A DNA stretch of 64,000 bases from Gammaproteobacteria bacterium (GCA_012960755.1 DUAT01000144.1:1-64000); one strand, 5' to 3'; positions 44,528 to 54,613 are shown, numbered from the stretch's first letter. Program-made: numbers and translations. The notes: generated by a model not told the origin, from the letters alone.

Positions 44528-45289
44528 CTACATAAGGTAGCAGCCGGGAGTGACACCAAAGTGTTTTTTAAATGCTGCAATGAATGCACTAACACTGTCA
44601 TAACCACATCCAAGACCGGCTGCCGTAACACTTGAGCCACAACTCAATTGGGTCACCCCATGGATAAGCCTCGCTTTCTGCCGCCAGGCATCGGGGCTGA
44701 GTCCGGTTTCTTTAACAAACAATCGTTGCAAGGTGCGAAGCGAACAACCATGTTTTTCAGCGATGGTCTTGAAATCCAAACGCGACTCAGGATTTTCCTG
44801 AATCCAAACCGCTGCTGAGACTGCTCGGGAATCCAAGGGCAGGGCCAGACACAAATCACCCACAGGCGAATCGGTAACAATATCAAAGAGCACACCAGCC
44901 AATCGATGATGCTCTTCAACACCTTCAATCAGCATATCCAGCGAATGAATGTGCAATATGAGCTCACGCAGAAACGGAGAAACTTCCAACGCCCTCGCAT
45001 CCCGGAACAAGGAATTCGTGTGCCCTGGTGCAAGATAGAGAGTTCGCATGGCAACATCGCCTCGTGTCATGATGCTGTGATCGCATTTTGCGGGCACCCA
45101 GATTGCTCTCGTCGGAGCTACGAACCAAACCGCATTATCAGTTGCAACCTGCATGACACCACTGGCGCCATAGATAAGTTGTCCCCATGGATGATCGTGC
45201 TTTGGAACGACAAAACCATCGTGATAGGTCACGCCCAGGGAGCGAATAATGAACCCGTCTTTTGACTCAGCAGCGTTTACTCCTCCCAC
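44528..45289 (-). CDS. AraC-family transcriptional regulator
   Basis: 253 aa. An N-terminal cupin-like sensor (KHDHPWGQLIYGASGVMQV) and a C-terminal double HTH (FKTIAEKHGCSLRTLQRLFVKETG ... SVTAAGLGCGYDSVSAFIAAFKKHFGVTP; shown as parts). Its first 13 bp overlap the VOC gene upstream, so the pair is one transcript. Likely targets are the adjacent FMO or the VOC gene itself. Confidence 0.92.
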   Translation of the reverse strand: MGGVNAAESKDGFIIRSLGVTYHDGFVVPKHDHPWGQLIYGASGVMQVATDNAVWFVAPTRAIWVPAKCDHSIMTRGDVAMRTLYLAPGHTNSLFRDARALEVSPFLRELILHIHSLDMLIEGVEEHHRLAGVLFDIVTDSPVGDLCLALPLDSRAVSAAVWIQENPESRLDFKTIAEKHGCSLRTLQRLFVKETGLSPDAWRQKARLIHGVTQLSCGSSVTAAGLGCGYDSVSAFIAAFKKHFGVTPGCYLM

Positions 45290-45657
45290 ATGCCAGACTC
45301 ATACTGCATAACACCACAGACATTGCCTTCAGTGTCCTCGAAGTAGGCTAACTCGCCTACTCCTTGTATATGAAACGACGGCATGACAATCTTCCCGCCA
45401 TTAGCTTCGATGGCGGTAATCGTGGCTCTGAGATCATCTACACCGAGGGTCGTCTCAAAATTGTTGGCTGGTTTTCCCGGTACAACCTGCCTTCGTTCCT
45501 GAAGCGCACCCATCAGCCCATTACCAGCGTTTTTCACCTGGTAAAAATTTGGGGGGCCCCAGGCATTGAATTCGAAGCCGAATGATTTTTCGTAAAATGA
45601 TTTTGCGCGAGGAATATCGTCAGCATTAATAGCAAAGTGTCGAAATTTTGTCGTCAT
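45277..45657 (-). CDS. VOC-superfamily (glyoxalase/bleomycin-resistance-like) protein
   Basis: 126 aa, single small VOC protein: FRHFAINADDIPRAKSFYEKSFGFEF opens the fold (partial: HFAINADDIPRAKSFYE) and GVGELAYFEDTEGNVCGVMQY closes it (partial: YFEDTEGNVCGVMQ). AGGGAGAG precedes the start. Pairs of these form metal-binding homodimers. Substrate unknown; co-transcribed with the AraC regulator. Confidence 0.9.
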   Translation of the reverse strand: MTTKFRHFAINADDIPRAKSFYEKSFGFEFNAWGPPNFYQVKNAGNGLMGALQERRQVVPGKPANNFETTLGVDDLRATITAIEANGGKIVMPSFHIQGVGELAYFEDTEGNVCGVMQYESGMWEE

Positions 45658-45846
45658 GGTGCTCTCCCTGGTGTTGACGAATCCATACTATGACAAACGT
45701 TAACTGGCACGCTTGCGCTATTATGACAACTTATGTAGTGGAAGCGACAAATTATTCACGGGAGAATACCGGCGACACCCATAACTACACTGAGCCCGTC
45801 CTGTTCATTGAGATTCAAAGCCCTGAAAATTTCAGCAGATGTGGCT

Positions 45847-48800
45847 TTAGAGACCAGACGGTGCCGGTGTCAGCAGTTTGGCTCTAACTATCTGGCCTGA
45901 AAAGGCAATCCTGTAAAATACCGGCAGGGCGATCAGCGTCAACAGGGTTGCGAACGCCAATCCACCCATAATACACACTGCCATTTCACGAAAAAAAGCG
46001 TCTGACAATAAGGGTGACATCCCTGCGATTGTTGTCCCGGCAGCCAGCATAACCGGACGCAATCGACTGACGCTGGCAGACACGATGCTTTCAATTGTCA
46101 TACCTCGTTCTTCAACCTGCTTGTCGATTTCATCTACCAGTACCACACAGTTTTTAATCAACATGCCGGACAGGCTCAAAAAACCCAGGAAAGACGGAAA
46201 GGTAAAGGACAAGTCAGTCACAAGCAGGCTGATGACCACACCACATACTGTCATCGGCACTGTTAGCCAGATCACAATCGGTTGACGTAACTTGCCAAAC
46301 ATCAGAATAGTGACAAAGAACATCAACGCGAAGGTAATGGGGATGCGGGTTCCCAGCGTCTCGCGTGCCTCCTGGCTTCCCTCGTATTCGCCACCCCATT
46401 CCAGGTGGTATCCCGGTGGAAGTGCAATCGCCTCGACGTCACCGCGCATGGTCTCGAACGCGCGGGTGAAATTTTGTCCCTGAGGGGGATTAGAGAGTGC
46501 GCTGATCATCCGTTCACGGTTACGGCGAAAAATCAGGCTGTCTTCCGGCAACAGTTCAAAACCATCGACAACCTGGGACATCGGGATATGTGATTGTTGC
46601 GCCGGACTCCAGACCGTCCGGTCAGACAATCCCCACAGATCAATTCGCTCGTGCGCGGGTGCCCGGGCAATAATCGGCAGCAGTTTGTCCGCCTCCCGGT
46701 ACAAACCGATATTTACCCCCAGGGTCGCAAAGGCAAGGGACTGATAAACATCGGTTCGCATCACACCTGCGCTTCGCGCCCGGGTGTTATTGAACTGGGG
46801 TACGATTTGCAGCTCTCTCTGGCGCCAGTTGGTTTTCCGGTCAATGAAATTGTGCGCAAGATAAACATCCAGTGCCTGCGCAGACAGGCTGCGTAATACA
46901 TCAGGATCAGGACCTGTGAACCTGGCTTCTACTTTCGATGAACCGCTCGGGCTGAACTCACTGCGCCGAATCTGCAACTCGGCTTCAAGATTGGATTTAC
47001 GCAACCTGTCACCAACACTGATCATCATGTCATTCATCACATCGACATCTTCAACCCTCACAATCAGGTGAGCATAGGCTGAATTTGGCTGTTCCGGTTG
47101 CACCATGGCGGCAAACCGGGTGGTGCCCCTGCCTATGAAACTGCTGATGTCGACGACACCGGGTTCCTTCCGCACTTCATCTTCAATGCTTCTTATCTCA
47201 CGGCCGGTTGTCAGTACGTCAGTACCCTGGGGCAGATAAAAGTCGATAAAAAACAACGGCGTATTCGTGGTCGGGAAAAAACTTTGTTTTACTTTTCCAA
47301 AACCCCAGAAACAAGCCGCAGTTATTCCTACGATGACAAGTGTTGCGAACCAGGCTTGGCGTAAACTAACCTCGACCAGCTTGCGGTACGGCGCATAACC
47401 CCAGCCCTGGTACAAGTGATCATCCCGACCATCAACGGTCGTTCGCAGAAGATAACTACCCAGCAGGGGAGCAACCGTAATCGCAAGCACCCAGCTCAGC
47501 ATCAGTGAGATCGCAACAACCTGGAACAACGAAACCAGAAAGTGACCGGTGTTGTCCTCCGACAAGCCGATGGGAGCGAATGCCAAAATGCCAATAATTG
47601 TAGCGCCGAGTAACGCGTACTGCGTTCTCTGAACAGATTCAGAAGCGGCTTTTTTAGCGGTGAGACCACGCTGGACACCAATCACCATGCCTTCGGCAAC
47701 AACAATCGCATTGTCCACCAGCATGCCCATTGCAATCATCAGCGCTCCAAGGGAAATCCGCTGAAGTTCGATGTTGAGAATTGACATCACAAAGATGGTT
47801 CCCAGCACGGTCAGCAACAAGATACTCCCAACCACGGTGCCCGCTCGCCAACCCATGAAAATGCAAAGGGCACCAATCACGGTCGCAACAGACAACAATA
47901 GATTTCGCAGGAAGGTATCTATGGCATCACTGACCACTTCATGTTGCAGATAAATCGGATGGGCTTCCACACCCAGTGGCAATTCCTCTAACAGATGTTG
48001 CATCTGTTCATCAATCAACTGGCCTACCTTTACCACATTGAGTCCCGGTGTAACGGACACCCCGACCGTAAAAGCAGATTCGCCATTGAAACGAATAATC
48101 TGTGGCGGTACCTCCACCTGCCCCCTGGATATAACAGCTATATCCGATAGGCGCAGCACTTCAGTCGACCCGGGACGGCCAATCCTCATGTCACCAATTG
48201 CCTGCACACTGTCAAACGCCAACCGGGGCGCAATCGAAATGCGCCGGGAGCCGTAAGCAACAGAACCTGCATCGATCACCTGGTTCTCCTGGGCGATACT
48301 GGCAAAAATACTATCAATGGGGATCCCGAGCCGTACCAGGCGTTCATGGTCCACCTCAACAAAGATTGCCTCAAAGGGTTCACCTGCGGTTGAGACTTTT
48401 GCAACACCAGGTACCAGCTTTAACCTTGTTGACAATCGCCGCGACATGTCATAAATGTTAGCTGCCGAATAGCCCGGCGCAGTAATCGCGTACAAAACCC
48501 CGTATACATCACCGAAATCGTCTTCCACTATCGGCACACCGGCACCCGGCGGTAACCGATTTCGAGCTTCGCTGATACGACGGCGCAATTCATCCCAAAT
48601 CTGCGGCAAATCGTCGTCTGAAAATTTCTCCAGCATTTCTACCTGAACTTCGGAGCGTCCCTGTACAGATTTGGAAGTCACGGTATCGAGATACGGTAGT
48701 TCCTGTAGCGCTGACTCGATCACATCTGTCACCTCCTGCTCTACCTCCATTGCAGAAGCACCGGGATACATTGTGATGATATAGGCGTTACTGATGGGAA

Positions 48801-48921
48801 ATGCCGGGTCTTCCAGACGCCCGACATTGTCGATACCATATATGCCACCAGCAAGACAGGCAAAGACAATCATCCAGGGGTAGAGTGAGTTTTCGATAGA
48901 CCATTGGCCGATATTTTTCAT
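45847..48921 (-). CDS. RND-family efflux permease (inner-membrane trimer subunit)
   Basis: 1024 aa, the AcrB-like length: 12 membrane helices, two large periplasmic loops with PN/PC porter subdomains and the duplicated halves. The proton-relay helix reads GMLVDNAIVVAEG, with Asp followed by Asn instead of the usual Asp-Asp pair. Its ATG overlaps the adaptor's TGA (48921), so the two are tightly coupled. No outer-membrane channel gene adjoins, implying use of a distant TolC-type channel. Confidence 0.95.
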   Translation of the reverse strand: MKNIGQWSIENSLYPWMIVFACLAGGIYGIDNVGRLEDPAFPISNAYIITMYPGASAMEVEQEVTDVIESALQELPYLDTVTSKSVQGRSEVQVEMLEKFSDDDLPQIWDELRRRISEARNRLPPGAGVPIVEDDFGDVYGVLYAITAPGYSAANIYDMSRRLSTRLKLVPGVAKVSTAGEPFEAIFVEVDHERLVRLGIPIDSIFASIAQENQVIDAGSVAYGSRRISIAPRLAFDSVQAIGDMRIGRPGSTEVLRLSDIAVISRGQVEVPPQIIRFNGESAFTVGVSVTPGLNVVKVGQLIDEQMQHLLEELPLGVEAHPIYLQHEVVSDAIDTFLRNLLLSVATVIGALCIFMGWRAGTVVGSILLLTVLGTIFVMSILNIELQRISLGALMIAMGMLVDNAIVVAEGMVIGVQRGLTAKKAASESVQRTQYALLGATIIGILAFAPIGLSEDNTGHFLVSLFQVVAISLMLSWVLAITVAPLLGSYLLRTTVDGRDDHLYQGWGYAPYRKLVEVSLRQAWFATLVIVGITAACFWGFGKVKQSFFPTTNTPLFFIDFYLPQGTDVLTTGREIRSIEDEVRKEPGVVDISSFIGRGTTRFAAMVQPEQPNSAYAHLIVRVEDVDVMNDMMISVGDRLRKSNLEAELQIRRSEFSPSGSSKVEARFTGPDPDVLRSLSAQALDVYLAHNFIDRKTNWRQRELQIVPQFNNTRARSAGVMRTDVYQSLAFATLGVNIGLYREADKLLPIIARAPAHERIDLWGLSDRTVWSPAQQSHIPMSQVVDGFELLPEDSLIFRRNRERMISALSNPPQGQNFTRAFETMRGDVEAIALPPGYHLEWGGEYEGSQEARETLGTRIPITFALMFFVTILMFGKLRQPIVIWLTVPMTVCGVVISLLVTDLSFTFPSFLGFLSLSGMLIKNCVVLVDEIDKQVEERGMTIESIVSASVSRLRPVMLAAGTTIAGMSPLLSDAFFREMAVCIMGGLAFATLLTLIALPVFYRIAFSGQIVRAKLLTPAPSGL

Positions 48922-49985
48922 CAGAATTCTGTTACCGGCTTGTCCATCCTGCGAATCTTCATGCCTGCCTGGAGCTGGCTTGCACCGGTTGCAACTATCA
49001 GATCACCGTTTTTTAAACCACTGATTATCGGCACGCCTTCCTTGATGGGAGAGCCAATTTCAACCGTCTGTTTGGACACTAACTGTGTTTTTGGCTCAAA
49101 CACCCAGACGTAAAAAGATTTGTCCGCGCTGGTGACAAGCGCCGTAATGGGGACGGTAATCCCCGGCATATTGTCGAGATTGGCAGTAATCTCAACTTCG
49201 ACGGATGCTGTCATCCCTGGCAGGATATTTTTGTTTTCAGGGTTTGGCATAACGAATGTGACGCGATAGGTCTGCGCCACCTCATCTGCTTCACCGGCGT
49301 TTTCCCGTATGTCCAGCGGGAACACTTCTCCCGGTGCAAAATCAAATCTGGCAACCTGTGAAAGGACCCGCTCCGGCGTCACAGTTGCCAGTAACTTCTC
49401 CGGGATACTGGCGTAAATGAACAACTCACTGAGGTCATTGATCCTGACTATCTTGTCACCACTACGCACATTGACATGATTATTGGTATACCGTCTTGCG
49501 ATATAGCCTTCAAAGGGCGCTACAATTTTTGCATCGGCCAGCGCCTCGCGGGACTGATCATACCTGACCTGCCACAACTCATAGACGGCACGGGCATCAT
49601 CGACCACAGAGGGTGAAATGCCTTTTTCGTCCAGCAGTTTCATCTTCCGCTTCAGGCCCTGGGAAGCAAGCTTCAGCTGAACACCCGCCTCACGCACGGA
49701 CAATTCAAAGTCCGTTGTGTCCAGAGAGGCAATCAACGTCCCCCGGGCGACTGTCTGGCCTGCCAGAACCGGCAGTTCTGCCAGTTGCCCGGACACTTCG
49801 AATGACATATCAACGCTCTGTGCAGCGTCAACCCGACCAACAAACTCATGTTTGATAGTTTGCTGGCTCTCCCTGATTTGAAAAATTCGCGCAGGTCTGA
49901 CGGACTGATCCTCAACTACCACGATCTCGGCCTCGCCACAACCGATCAACATCGTCAAAGATAAGATAATTACAACCTTCATCAT
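48921..49985 (-). CDS. RND efflux periplasmic adaptor lipoprotein (MFP)
   Basis: 354 aa. Signal peptide ending in lipobox LIGC (Cys16) predicts lipidation, as in AcrA. The adaptor order is present: barrel-sandwich/lipoyl-like halves around a helical hairpin (QLKLASQGLKRKMKLLDEKG...AREALADAKI region), then beta-barrel and membrane-proximal domains. Connects the RND pump to an outer-membrane channel. Confidence 0.94.
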   Translation of the reverse strand: MMKVVIILSLTMLIGCGEAEIVVVEDQSVRPARIFQIRESQQTIKHEFVGRVDAAQSVDMSFEVSGQLAELPVLAGQTVARGTLIASLDTTDFELSVREAGVQLKLASQGLKRKMKLLDEKGISPSVVDDARAVYELWQVRYDQSREALADAKIVAPFEGYIARRYTNNHVNVRSGDKIVRINDLSELFIYASIPEKLLATVTPERVLSQVARFDFAPGEVFPLDIRENAGEADEVAQTYRVTFVMPNPENKNILPGMTASVEVEITANLDNMPGITVPITALVTSADKSFYVWVFEPKTQLVSKQTVEIGSPIKEGVPIISGLKNGDLIVATGASQLQAGMKIRRMDKPVTEF

Positions 49986-50067
49986 TTAAATTTCCCGGAG
50001 CCCTTAAGCGGATTTACAACAACGCGGCAGCATAACAAAAAAGCGATATGCGCAGGTGAGAATCACT

Positions 50068-50949
50068 TCAGGCTGTGAGCTTCACAGTCCCATAATCCTG
50101 TTCTGGCATCACATCTTTATGGCGTCTCCAGATCTGCGGTTTTTCCCCAACCACTGAAACACGACAACCTTCCCTCTCGGCGGGCCAGTAATCCCACAGC
50201 GCATGATGCAAGACACACCGGTTGTCCCAGATCGCAATGGCGTTCTTCGTCCACTGGAACCGGCACTGAAAGTCCACACGTTCCGTATGATCAAACAGAA
50301 ACGTCAGCAATGCTTTGCCTTCCTCTTTTGGCAACTCATCAATCTTTTTTGTAAATTCCCGATCTACGAACAGTGCAGGTCTGCCAGAATCCTTGTGTCT
50401 ACGCACAATGGGATGGTGATTTTCCGGCCATCTCCCATCCGCATCGGCATTCGTAAATTTAAACAGATGCCGAAAAGCCTCTTCCCCGGAATGCAAGGCC
50501 GTTAAGCCATTGAGCAAATCCTTCAATCGATCTGACAGGCCATCATAGGCAGCGTACAAACTGGTAAATAATGTGTCACCACCAATCGGAGGAACCTTGT
50601 GGAGCTGAAGAATACTGGCCTGGGGTGGCAGGGCATCGCATGAGACATCCGAATGCCAGCGATTTCCAGCCGCGACCTGTGATTCGCTGTTGGTTTTCAT
50701 GCGCATTAACCCTGGAAATTCAGCGGGTTTACCTCGCGCGGCAGGATGCACATGGACTTCACCGAAACGGTTGGCGAAGGTTAAGTGTTGCTCCGGAGTC
50801 AATGCCGGCTGATCACGAATAAAAATCACACCATATTGAGTAAATACATCAAATAGATCTGCAAACCTTGCATCGTTCAATTTCAGCAGATCGGCGCCTT
50901 CTACTACAGCACCGAACCTTGGCGTTAAGGGTTTAACTGATAGTGTCAT
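50068..50949 (-). CDS. TauD/TfdA-family Fe(II)/2OG dioxygenase
   Basis: 293 aa, normal for the family. Fe ligands: HSD in NRWHSDVSC (about residue 97) and the distal His in VLHHALWDYWP; the 2OG Arg is close behind (EREGCRVSVVG). WHSDVS plus GGDTLFTSLYAAY is the TauD/TfdA signature. Likely oxidises a sulfonate, herbicide-like ether or related acid; substrate undetermined. Confidence 0.93.
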   Translation of the reverse strand: MTLSVKPLTPRFGAVVEGADLLKLNDARFADLFDVFTQYGVIFIRDQPALTPEQHLTFANRFGEVHVHPAARGKPAEFPGLMRMKTNSESQVAAGNRWHSDVSCDALPPQASILQLHKVPPIGGDTLFTSLYAAYDGLSDRLKDLLNGLTALHSGEEAFRHLFKFTNADADGRWPENHHPIVRRHKDSGRPALFVDREFTKKIDELPKEEGKALLTFLFDHTERVDFQCRFQWTKNAIAIWDNRCVLHHALWDYWPAEREGCRVSVVGEKPQIWRRHKDVMPEQDYGTVKLTA

Positions 50950-51134
50950 GTCTGAAAATTCTCAATATTATTCGCGAGAATAATATCTTAACTTTCCAGT
51001 CGAGACACTTCCATGCTTTCAAATTGATGACCGGGGAGCGAGTTCACCTCCTGGAGAGTCCATTTTCAGATCTATTTGTTGTCCGTACGAATGCTCCGGA
51101 ATTTCCTCATTGATCGACTTCGGGTGATTGTATC
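50950..51134. other. Intergenic DNA, no feature seen
   Basis: Contains the likely promoter of the dioxygenase gene (TATTATTCGCG inverted TATT/AATA patch near 50965-50990) but no ORF, RNA or repeat that I can support. Confidence 0.3.
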
Positions 51135-51507
51135 GCTGCCCAGTTTTTCAGTGGGGCGGGAAAGAGTACGCTGATCGAGCAACTCACGGTTGAACAGATT
51201 ATAGAGTCACCTCATATCTATAGCGCCTGACTCGCTTTCAATGTTGTCCACCAACATTCGGCCGCCGCTGCGATTGTTTGTAGTGATGAATTCACCAAAA
51301 AACATGGCTTAAACAACGCCATCTGCAGGTGGCTTGCTATCAAAAGGACATCCTTTGGGTGCCACCGGACTCGCACAGTGCACAGAAACGGCCTGACAAC
51401 TTCGTGGTGACGCAGGCGATCGCCAGATGGAAGGTGCAAGACATGCACTGCAACACAACCTTGGTCTTGGAGGTACATGTGTTGTGACCATGTACCTGAA
51501 CAACTAG
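51135..51507 (+). pseudogene. SCPx-type thiolase remnant
   Basis: Plus-strand fragments reproduce the C-terminal third of an SCPx-like thiolase: LTVEQIIES, then QCCPP, SAAAAIVCSDEF, SAGGLLSKGHPLGATGLAQ and [17 protein letters not shown] ending at TAG 51505. The pieces lie in different frames, one in-frame TGA (51394) replaces an expected Trp, and the N-terminal two thirds are gone. The intact thiolase at 21818-23029 is from another subgroup. Confidence 0.85.
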
Positions 51508-51779
51508 CGTGCCTCACAACAGATGTTGATTCCTGTTGTAATCAAGGAACCCTGGTTACCCTCGGCCTGGGGTTCCATCGGGACAATACTGCTGGCTCCT
51601 GATTAAGGCTCGTAATTAAGTAAACTGTCCCCGATGTCTAATATTCGAATGGAATATATTAAATAGTTCCTAAATAACATTATCTTCCTAGCGCCTCTTT
51701 TATTTCTGGGCACGCTCCGATTAGTGTAAATTGAATCCATTGACGAGTGTTAAACCATCAACTGATTGAAGGAATAACT
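51508..51779. other. Intergenic DNA before a secreted-protein gene
   Basis: Rich in A+T toward the right; probably the promoter of the 51780 gene. No RNA, repeat or terminator can be supported. Confidence 0.3.
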
Positions 51780-52208
51780 ATGAAAAAGCTATCAGTTTTC
51801 TTGGCCGTTACACTGTTTTTCCCACCTTTCATTTTTGCTGCGGAATATCCCGATATGGTCGGGGTCTGGAAGGGTCATGTTAGAGTTATCTCATCCGGTC
51901 AAAACGTTTCGGACCAGGTCGCCAGCGGTGGTGCAGTGTTATCACAAGTTGATCTTAAGGTCACCATTGACCACCAGGACGGAGAGTCCTTTATTGGCAG
52001 TTCACGTTCTTCCAATACGCCGAAAAACCAGCCGTCAACACCGGTCTGGGGAGCAATTCGCTCAACCGGGAAGGAAGCTTTGTTTATTTCAGCCAATGGC
52101 GGTCGCGGCAACCTGTGGTTTGGAGCAAATGGTGTTTTCGAATTTTGTGTCACGAATCTGAATGAAACGGTTATCAGTGCCTATTGCGGGATGTTAAAAA
52201 AACAATGA
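51780..52208 (+). CDS. Secreted protein of unknown family
   Basis: 142 aa from ATG 51780, which has AAGGA about 7 nt upstream; an upstream Met adds 11 residues without support. Signal peptide MKKLSVFLAVTLFFPPFIFA, then a compact beta-rich protein (YPDMVGVWKGHVRVIS, GGAVLSQVDLKVTIDHQDG, WGAIRSTGKEALFISA). The opening GVWKG and the repeated amphipathic strands suggest a small lipocalin-like barrel, but no family is recognised. Confidence 0.7.
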   Translation: MKKLSVFLAVTLFFPPFIFAAEYPDMVGVWKGHVRVISSGQNVSDQVASGGAVLSQVDLKVTIDHQDGESFIGSSRSSNTPKNQPSTPVWGAIRSTGKEALFISANGGRGNLWFGANGVFEFCVTNLNETVISAYCGMLKKQ

Positions 52209-52224
52209 CAGGCCATGCCGCCTG
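52208..52224 (+). terminator. Possible terminator hairpin
   Basis: ACAGGC (52208-52213) pairs with GCCTGT (52220-52225) around CATGCC just after the stop; no clean T-run follows. Confidence 0.3.
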
Positions 52225-52295
52225 TTAACTCGCCGTGCAGATGTCATACTCTAATGTTACCCTTGGGGTATACAAACTGATAACAGTTGGCATCG

Positions 52296-53360
52296 ATGAA
52301 AAAAAATCTGGGTATTGTCGCCGTTGTATTGGCGGCACTAGTCGCGCTTGTTTATGTTAATCAAGACGGAATCCGGTTCGCGGTCCTGCAAATGGCGATC
52401 AAACCCAAGACAGATTTCGTCAACACGCAACCACCCCCTGCCCCGGACTATACGCTCGCTGACCATTGGGCTGCCCTGCCAGGTCGTGAAGATCTGGCCG
52501 ATGTACTGCCGCAAGGTAATTATGTTGACGTTCAAACCACTGCGGAAGTAGATGTTTTCTTTGTTCATCCAACGACTTACCTGACATCGGACAGCTGGAA
52601 CCAACCTCTGGACAACCAGAAGGTTAACGACTTTACCGATACCACCGTGATGCAGGGACAGGCGAGTGTATTTAACGGTTGTTGCCGGATCTATGCTCCT
52701 CGCTATCGCCAGGCGACCATATTCTCGTTTATGGATCAGGGAGACAGTGGCCACAGGGCACTGGACCTTGCCTATGAAGACGTCAAAAAAGCATTTCGAA
52801 ATTTCATCGAAACCAAGAATGAAGGTCGACCTTTCATACTCGCGGGACATAGCCAGGGGTCAAAACATGCTGACCTTCTGCTTAAAAATGAAATAGTGGG
52901 TACCCCGATCGAGTCGCGCTTGGTGGCTGCCTATCCAATCGGATTCGATATAGACGGAAGCAATGGTTTGCCTGTTTGCGATTCAGCGACCCAAACAGGT
53001 TGTCAAGTTTCATGGAATGCGGTTGGGATGAATCCTGAAACAATTATATCGCAGGAAAACAGTATCTGCGTTAACCCATTGAGCTGGATGGCCGATGGCC
53101 AGGCCATCTCCAACGATGCCAATCTTGGTGCTGTAAATTTCAGTTCCGGTGGCCATCCTGAGCCAGGCGCGGCAGATGCCATTTGTGACGGCCCCAGGCT
53201 CAACGTCGCGAATATAATATCAGGGAACTTTTCAGCCAGGCCCATGGGATTCGATAACCTTCACATTTTTGATTACGCCCTGTTCTATATCAATATACGG
53301 GAGAATGCCCAACAGCGAGTGCAGGCCTGGCTCTCGCAAAACAAGGTTGGAGACATTTGA
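52296..53360 (+). CDS. DUF3089 alpha/beta-hydrolase-like protein
   Basis: 354 aa from ATG 52296; the longer frame starts at TTG 52287. An N-terminal membrane anchor or uncleaved signal (about 5-25) precedes the DUF3089 region: VDVFFVHPTTYLTSDSWN, YAPRYRQATIFSF, and the nucleophile elbow AGHSQGS (about residue 190). The family is lipase-like, with unknown substrate, and probably periplasmic here. Confidence 0.9.
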   Translation: MKKNLGIVAVVLAALVALVYVNQDGIRFAVLQMAIKPKTDFVNTQPPPAPDYTLADHWAALPGREDLADVLPQGNYVDVQTTAEVDVFFVHPTTYLTSDSWNQPLDNQKVNDFTDTTVMQGQASVFNGCCRIYAPRYRQATIFSFMDQGDSGHRALDLAYEDVKKAFRNFIETKNEGRPFILAGHSQGSKHADLLLKNEIVGTPIESRLVAAYPIGFDIDGSNGLPVCDSATQTGCQVSWNAVGMNPETIISQENSICVNPLSWMADGQAISNDANLGAVNFSSGGHPEPGAADAICDGPRLNVANIISGNFSARPMGFDNLHIFDYALFYINIRENAQQRVQAWLSQNKVGDI

Positions 53361-53366
53361 TAAGGG

Positions 53367-53627
53367 CTAGCGCTTGATCTGTGCCAGCTCGCCATTATCT
53401 TTAAACGTAAGAACGTAACGGCTGCCACCAATTTCATAGACCCAGGTATTCCCGAATCTGTCAGCCGGTTCGCCGCATTTTTTGAGAACCTCGTACTTCC
53501 CCGGGCCATGCATCTGGCTATCCTGAATCAAATGAACACCACATCGCATGGAAGTCGCCGCAGATGCAGGACTGAAATAGCCCGCAGCGACGACAGCAGA
53601 AATTGCTAACAGATAAACTTTGTTCAT
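53367..53627 (-). CDS. DUF2845 secreted small protein
   Basis: 86 aa. A signal peptide (MNKVYLLAISAVVAAGYFSP) is followed by MRCGVHLIQDSQMHGPGKYE and CGEPADRF, the conserved core of DUF2845, whose two cysteines may pair. Function of the family unknown. Converges on the DUF3089 gene with 6 bp between stops. Confidence 0.85.
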   Translation of the reverse strand: MNKVYLLAISAVVAAGYFSPASAATSMRCGVHLIQDSQMHGPGKYEVLKKCGEPADRFGNTWVYEIGGSRYVLTFKDNGELAQIKR

Positions 53628-53789
53628 GATGATTTCTCCTCGCTGCTACTTAGTTAGTTCCTGCCCGGAAAGTCATGTATTTCGAACAATTCATGATGTC
53701 ACTTAACATAGTTAGTTTACCAATCAACCACATATCGAAGGAAGGGGCCACCGAGGTGTAACACTCACAATCTTATTTCCGGACAAGAA

Positions 53790-54323
53790 TTAATCAGGCG
53801 TGGTGAATTTAAGATTCGGGAGCAATGCAATTCCCTGCCCTGACCTCACAACACTCCCGCTGGCCATTCCCTTTACCAGTGCACCCAACACAGATCGAAT
53901 CCGTAAGTCACTGCCACCCTTAATGCCTTCAAAATTTCCCACACCCTCAACCAATCGGAAATATCCTTTACAGTCCCCTACCACACCTTTGCAATCCAGC
54001 TCTGCGTATACAACATCTCCAGGCGACACACTGATTTGGCAGTACCCGGTTGCTACTGCTTCTCCAGTTTCGAGGTTAATTTTCTGGGAAATTGGGCATT
54101 CCACGAATGCACCATCAATATCACCTTTTTCATTCTCAACGTAAAGAATACCATCCATACTCCCAAGAAATAACATCTGGTTGGTACCTATACTGTAGAC
54201 GGTGCCGTCACCATCCCATTGCATCAGCGCCTGCAAGTTTCTCTCTTCAGCGCTTAACGGATTTAAAGCCACCAGCAGCACGATGCCTATTATTTTGGTG
54301 AGGTTAGAACTTGTTAAAGTCAT
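53790..54323 (-). CDS. Secreted protein of unknown function
   Basis: 177 aa with a signal peptide (TKIIGIVLLVALNPLSA, about residues 9-25). The mature part is beta-rich, with four Cys (CPIS, CQIS, CKGVVGDCKG) that may form two disulfides and a Gly-rich centre (VEGVGNFEGIKGGSDLRIRS). No family recognised. A minus-strand TTTACA-17 bp-TATGTC at about 54406-54378 could be its promoter. Confidence 0.65.
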   Translation of the reverse strand: MTLTSSNLTKIIGIVLLVALNPLSAEERNLQALMQWDGDGTVYSIGTNQMLFLGSMDGILYVENEKGDIDGAFVECPISQKINLETGEAVATGYCQISVSPGDVVYAELDCKGVVGDCKGYFRLVEGVGNFEGIKGGSDLRIRSVLGALVKGMASGSVVRSGQGIALLPNLKFTTPD

Positions 54324-54419
54324 ATATATTCCCTTTCAACTTTCCCTTCAAATAGACTTAACATAGCAAAAGCCGTTGACATAAATTAAGTTACACTCGA
54401 TGTAAATGAATAGCAACAA

Positions 54420-54458
54420 ACCCGAATACCTGTTGGACGGACAGGAAGTTTGTCGGGT
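54420..54458. other. Nested stem-loop in the gap before the PLD gene
   Basis: ACCCGA (54420-54425)/TCGGGT (54453-54458) enclose CCTGT (54429-54433)/ACAGG (54441-54445). Together they could form a compact two-stem RNA hairpin in the leader of the downstream gene or a regulator site. No other element was found in the 290-bp gap. Confidence 0.3.
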
Positions 54459-54613
54459 ACAGGGTCTTCCATTCGTATCTTTTGTATTGCAGTATTATTC
54501 GGTTGATCCTTGCTGGACTGGAGTTTAGAGATAACCAGGTTTCTTAAGTAGGTTAACGACATAGGTTCAACTAGACTCACTCGGCGACACGAGATCGAGA
54601 CGGGAGAAAAACA

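Noticed and set aside
45690..45887. Plus-strand ORF between VOC and RND genes
   Set aside because: No ribosome site or family resemblance, and it overlaps the RND gene's end; the gap is better read as promoter DNA of the VOC gene.
51218..51517. 99-aa minus-strand ORF in the gap after the dioxygenase
   Set aside because: It is antisense to the thiolase remnant, which explains the sequence much better, and has no ribosome site.
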